Source of the DNA: Thermodesulfobacterium sp.
GTDB lineage: Bacteria > Desulfobacterota > Thermodesulfobacteria > Thermodesulfobacteriales > Thermodesulfobacteriaceae
DNA length: 18,324 nucleotides
Reading direction: 5' to 3'
NCBI GenBank assembly: GCA_021163085.1
Contig: JAGGXL010000090.1
Location: 1 to 18,324 of the forward strand
Below, piece by piece: positions 16,153 through 18,324 of this stretch. A program made the translations under genes and the position numbers. Below the pieces are notes generated by a model. That model searched no databases, had not been told where the DNA came from, and was given only the letters and a program-made list of their open reading frames with translations. Each line of letters opens with the position of its first letter. Position 1 is the first letter of the stretch.

Positions 16153-17436
16153 ATGAAAAAGTATCACATGACTTTAGCTGAAAAAATTTTAGCAAAAAAA
16201 TTAAATAGATCTTTTGTAGAGGCTAGAGAGTTAGTCGAAGTCCCGGTAGATTTGACCTTAGCCAATGATATAACAGGTCCTTTAGCTATAAAAACTTTTG
16301 AATCAACAAAAATTGGGAAAGTTTTTAATCCAGAAAAAATTGCTTTGGTGATGGATCATTTTACTCCTAATAAAGATATAAAAAGTGCTGAACAAGTTAG
16401 AATTTGCAGAGAATTTGCAAAGAAATATGGGATTTCTCACTATTATGAAGGAGGCAATTGTGGTATTGAACATGCCCTTCTTCCAGAGCTTGGGCTTGTA
16501 GGACCTGGAGATATTGTAATAGGAGCGGATAGTCATACTTGCACTTATGGTGCTTTAGGTGCTTTTGCAACAGGAGTTGGTTCAACTGATCTTGCAGCTG
16601 CATGGATTACTGGAAAAATCTGGTTTAAAGTTCCAGAAAGTATTAAGTTTGTTTATTATGGAAAATTCAACCCCTGGGTTACAGGAAAAGATCTTATTCT
16701 TTATACCATAGGTGATATAGGAGTTGACGGGGCACTTTACAAGGCTATAGAGTTTACAGGAGAGGTTATTAAAAAACTCTCTATGGCTGAAAGATTTACT
16801 ATGGCAAATATGGCAATTGAAGCAGGGGGGAAAGTTGGTTTAATAGAGGCTGATAAAAAAACTTTAACATACATAAAAAATCGTTTTAAAAGGACTCCTC
16901 TTGTTTTAAAAGCCGATAAGAAAGCCAAATATGTAGAGATTAGAGAATATGATATATCCAAAATAGAACCTGTCGTTGCCCTACCCCATCTTCCTTCAAA
17001 CGTAAAAGCAGTAAAAGATTTATCTGAAAAAATCTTTATTGATCAGGTGGTAATTGGTTCCTGCACCAACGGTAGGATTGAAGATTTAGCCATAGCAGCA
17101 AAGATATTAAAAAATAGGAAAGTGAATACCAATGTAAGATGTATTATTATTCCTGCAACTCCAAACATCTACTATCAGGCATTAAAAAAAGGCTATATTA
17201 GAGTTTTTATAGAAGCTGGAGCTATTGTATCTCCTCCTACCTGTGGTCCCTGTCTTGGAGGACATATGGGAATTTTAGCCAAAGGTGAAAAAGCTGTAGC
17301 AACTACTAATAGAAATTTTGTAGGAAGAATGGGACATCCTGAAAGTGAAGTTTACCTTGCGAGTTCTGCAGTTGCTGCTGCAAGTGCAGTGCTTGGTTAC
17401 ATAGCAACACCAGAGGAATTAGGTGTAAAATGGTAG
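16153..17436 (+). CDS. leuC: 3-isopropylmalate dehydratase large subunit
   Basis: Large, iron-sulfur-bearing chain of isopropylmalate isomerase, which interconverts 2- and 3-isopropylmalate in leucine synthesis. It has 427 residues, matching the shorter LeuC2/archaeal-type group rather than the ~465-residue E. coli type. The [4Fe-4S] ligands are all present: Cys304 in GSCTNGR, and Cys364 and Cys367 in TCGPCLGG. Other aconitase-superfamily signatures are VMDHFTPNK at 66-74, GADSHTCTYGALGAFATGVG at 124-143, and RNFVGRMGHP near 387-396. Members of this subgroup also include homoaconitase-type enzymes, so the substrate cannot be fixed from sequence alone; pairing with leuD makes isopropylmalate most likely. 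The start ATG has GGAG 8 bases upstream. leuD begins 14 bp after its stop. Confidence 0.94.
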   Translation: MKKYHMTLAEKILAKKLNRSFVEARELVEVPVDLTLANDITGPLAIKTFESTKIGKVFNPEKIALVMDHFTPNKDIKSAEQVRICREFAKKYGISHYYEGGNCGIEHALLPELGLVGPGDIVIGADSHTCTYGALGAFATGVGSTDLAAAWITGKIWFKVPESIKFVYYGKFNPWVTGKDLILYTIGDIGVDGALYKAIEFTGEVIKKLSMAERFTMANMAIEAGGKVGLIEADKKTLTYIKNRFKRTPLVLKADKKAKYVEIREYDISKIEPVVALPHLPSNVKAVKDLSEKIFIDQVVIGSCTNGRIEDLAIAAKILKNRKVNTNVRCIIIPATPNIYYQALKKGYIRVFIEAGAIVSPPTCGPCLGGHMGILAKGEKAVATTNRNFVGRMGHPESEVYLASSAVAAASAVLGYIATPEELGVKW

Positions 17437-17442
17437 AGGAGG
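17437..17442 (+). promoter_or_regulatory. Shine-Dalgarno that fixes the leuD start at 17451
   Basis: AGGAGG directly follows the leuC stop codon (17434-17436) and sits 8 bases before the ATG at 17451. The earlier in-frame ATG at 17430 lies inside leuC, upstream of this site, so it is unlikely to be the start. Confidence 0.75.
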
Positions 17443-17450
17443 ACCTAAAA

Positions 17451-17951
17451 ATGGATAAGATTAAAGGAAAAGCATGGAAATTTGGAGATAACATAGATAC
17501 AGATGTAATAATTCCTGCAAGATACTTAAATACTACAGATCCTGAAGAATTAGCTAAACATTGCATGGAAGATGCAGATCCAGAGTTTTCCAAAAAAGTG
17601 AATGAAGGAGATATTATTGTTGCGGGAAAGAACTTTGGGTGCGGTTCTTCTCGTGAACATGCTCCTATTTCAATAAAAGTTTGTGGAATAGCCTGTGTTA
17701 TTGCTGAAAGTTTTGCAAGAATTTTTTATAGGAATGCTTTTAATACCGGGCTTTTAATTTTAGAATGTCCAGAGGCTACAAAAGAGACCGAAACAGGAGA
17801 TGAACTGGAAATCTATCCAGAAGAAGGAAAAATAATAAATTTAACTAAAAATAAAACTTATATTACTAAACCATTACCTGCTTTTATGAAAGAAATTCTT
17901 GATGATGGTGGACTCATTCCTCATATTATGAAAAAATTTAAACTTCAATAA
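17451..17951 (+). CDS. leuD: 3-isopropylmalate dehydratase small subunit
   Basis: Small swivelling subunit of isopropylmalate isomerase; it completes the active site with LeuC. From the ATG at 17451 it has 166 residues, the usual length for the short LeuD2 type. The reading frame is open seven codons further upstream to 17430, but a strong AGGAGG before 17451 and the family start (KGKAWKFGDNIDTDVIIPAR) favour 17451. Motifs: DNIDTDVIIPARYLNT near the N-terminus, containing the substrate-recognition loop, and the conserved GKNFGCGSSREHAP, followed by AESFARIFYRNAFNTGL. The loop sequence RYLNTTD is what would separate isopropylmalate from homoaconitate substrates, but I cannot decide it without comparison. 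mazG follows after 3 bp. Confidence 0.93.
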   Translation: MDKIKGKAWKFGDNIDTDVIIPARYLNTTDPEELAKHCMEDADPEFSKKVNEGDIIVAGKNFGCGSSREHAPISIKVCGIACVIAESFARIFYRNAFNTGLLILECPEATKETETGDELEIYPEEGKIINLTKNKTYITKPLPAFMKEILDDGGLIPHIMKKFKLQ

Positions 17952-17954
17952 AAG

Positions 17955-18324
17955 ATGAAAATAGAAAAAGAGAAAGCAGACTTTTATACTCTCTGGGAAA
18001 TTATTAAAACTTTAAGAGGTGAGAATGGCTGTCCCTGGGATAGAGAGCAAACACCTCAAACCTTGAAAAAGTATCTTATAGAAGAAGCCTATGAAGTTTT
18101 AGAAGCCATAGATAAAAACAATCCAGAAGAAATAAGAGAAGAACTTGGAGATCTTTTATTTCTGCTTCTTTTTATTATATATCTTTACGAAGAAAAGAAA
18201 CTTTTTACTTTAAAAGAGCTTCTTTATTTAACAGCTCAAAAGATGATCCGTCGTCACCCACATGTATTTGGAAAAGAAGTTGCTAAAAGTGCTGAAGAGG
18301 TAATATACCAATGGCAAAAAATTA
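17955..18324 (+). CDS. mazG: MazG-family nucleoside triphosphate pyrophosphohydrolase, 3' end cut by window edge
   Basis: Hydrolyses (d)NTPs to monophosphates and pyrophosphate; it is linked to removal of abnormal nucleotides and to starvation control in E. coli. The 123 codons visible are the first half (full proteins are about 260 residues) and no stop is reached. The N-terminal pattern is clear: LRGENGCPWDREQTPQTL at 20-37, the metal-binding EEAYE at 43-47, EELGDLLF at 62-69, and KMIRRHPHVFG at 97-106. The start ATG lies 3 bases after the leuD stop with no strong Shine-Dalgarno, so translation is probably coupled to leuD. Its place behind leuCD has no obvious metabolic meaning; simple cotranscription of housekeeping genes is likely. 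Confidence 0.93.
   Translation, partial: MKIEKEKADFYTLWEIIKTLRGENGCPWDREQTPQTLKKYLIEEAYEVLEAIDKNNPEEIREELGDLLFLLLFIIYLYEEKKLFTLKELLYLTAQKMIRRHPHVFGKEVAKSAEEVIYQWQKI

Noticed and set aside
17430..17450. Extended leuD start at 17430 overlapping leuC
   Set aside because: The seven extra codons come from the leuC end and its ribosome site; AGGAGG at 17437-17442 points to 17451.
1..18324. Search for a mobile element, CRISPR array, tRNA, toxin-antitoxin pair or defence system
   Set aside because: No repeat array, transposase-like frame, cloverleaf or foreign-composition block is visible; every sizeable stretch is covered by housekeeping genes. mazG here is the NTP pyrophosphohydrolase, without mazEF.

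Overview
The window is an AT-rich (roughly one-third GC), gene-dense bacterial chromosome segment. Twelve protein genes fill almost all of it, and no gap between genes exceeds about 115 bases. The strong preference for AGA arginine codons, the Lys/Glu/Ile-rich proteins, the two-subunit glycyl-tRNA synthetase, an outer-membrane-type periplasmic foldase (PpiD) and an AAA_32-type Lon-related protease together suggest a thermophilic Gram-negative bacterium. A member of Thermodesulfobacteriota related to Thermodesulfobacterium or Caldimicrobium is my best guess; this is inference from style and gene content, not a database result. I see no mobile element, CRISPR array, tRNA, rRNA or island-like change of composition.

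Layout. (1) 1-4844, minus strand: a PpiD-like membrane-anchored chaperone followed by carB, whose last ~80 codons lie beyond the left edge. (2) 4930-7169, plus strand: a tightly overlapping ftsE-ftsX-envC-like operon, divergent from ppiD across an 85-bp gap that holds promoters for both sides. (3) 7177-7689, minus strand: a small protein resembling the PUA-like C-terminal domain of RsmF-type rRNA methyltransferases, with no methyltransferase domain attached. (4) 7747-13674, plus strand: purM-glyQ-glyS-selB, combining purine synthesis, glycine tRNA charging and selenocysteine decoding. (5) 13693-16038, minus strand: a Lon-related ATP-dependent protease, convergent with selB; a probable selB terminator overlaps its 3' end. 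(6) 16153-18324, plus strand: leuC-leuD-mazG, with mazG cut by the right edge.

Most of this is housekeeping. FtsEX and the EnvC-like protein should form one cell-wall hydrolase control module: an ABC ATPase, its permease, and a periplasmic coiled-coil activator with a LytM-like domain that has no metal-binding histidines. SelB shows that the organism decodes UGA as selenocysteine, although no selenoprotein, selA, selC or selD is in the window. LeuC and LeuD form one iron-sulfur isomerase. The points most worth a second look are the very small EnvC-like activator, the stand-alone PUA-like protein, a perfect 11-bp inverted repeat that ends in the selB start codon, the Lys-to-Arg change in the protease Walker A motif, and the recurrence of -10 elements only a few bases from start codons that lack a Shine-Dalgarno sequence. 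I do not see a convincing undescribed multi-gene system here.
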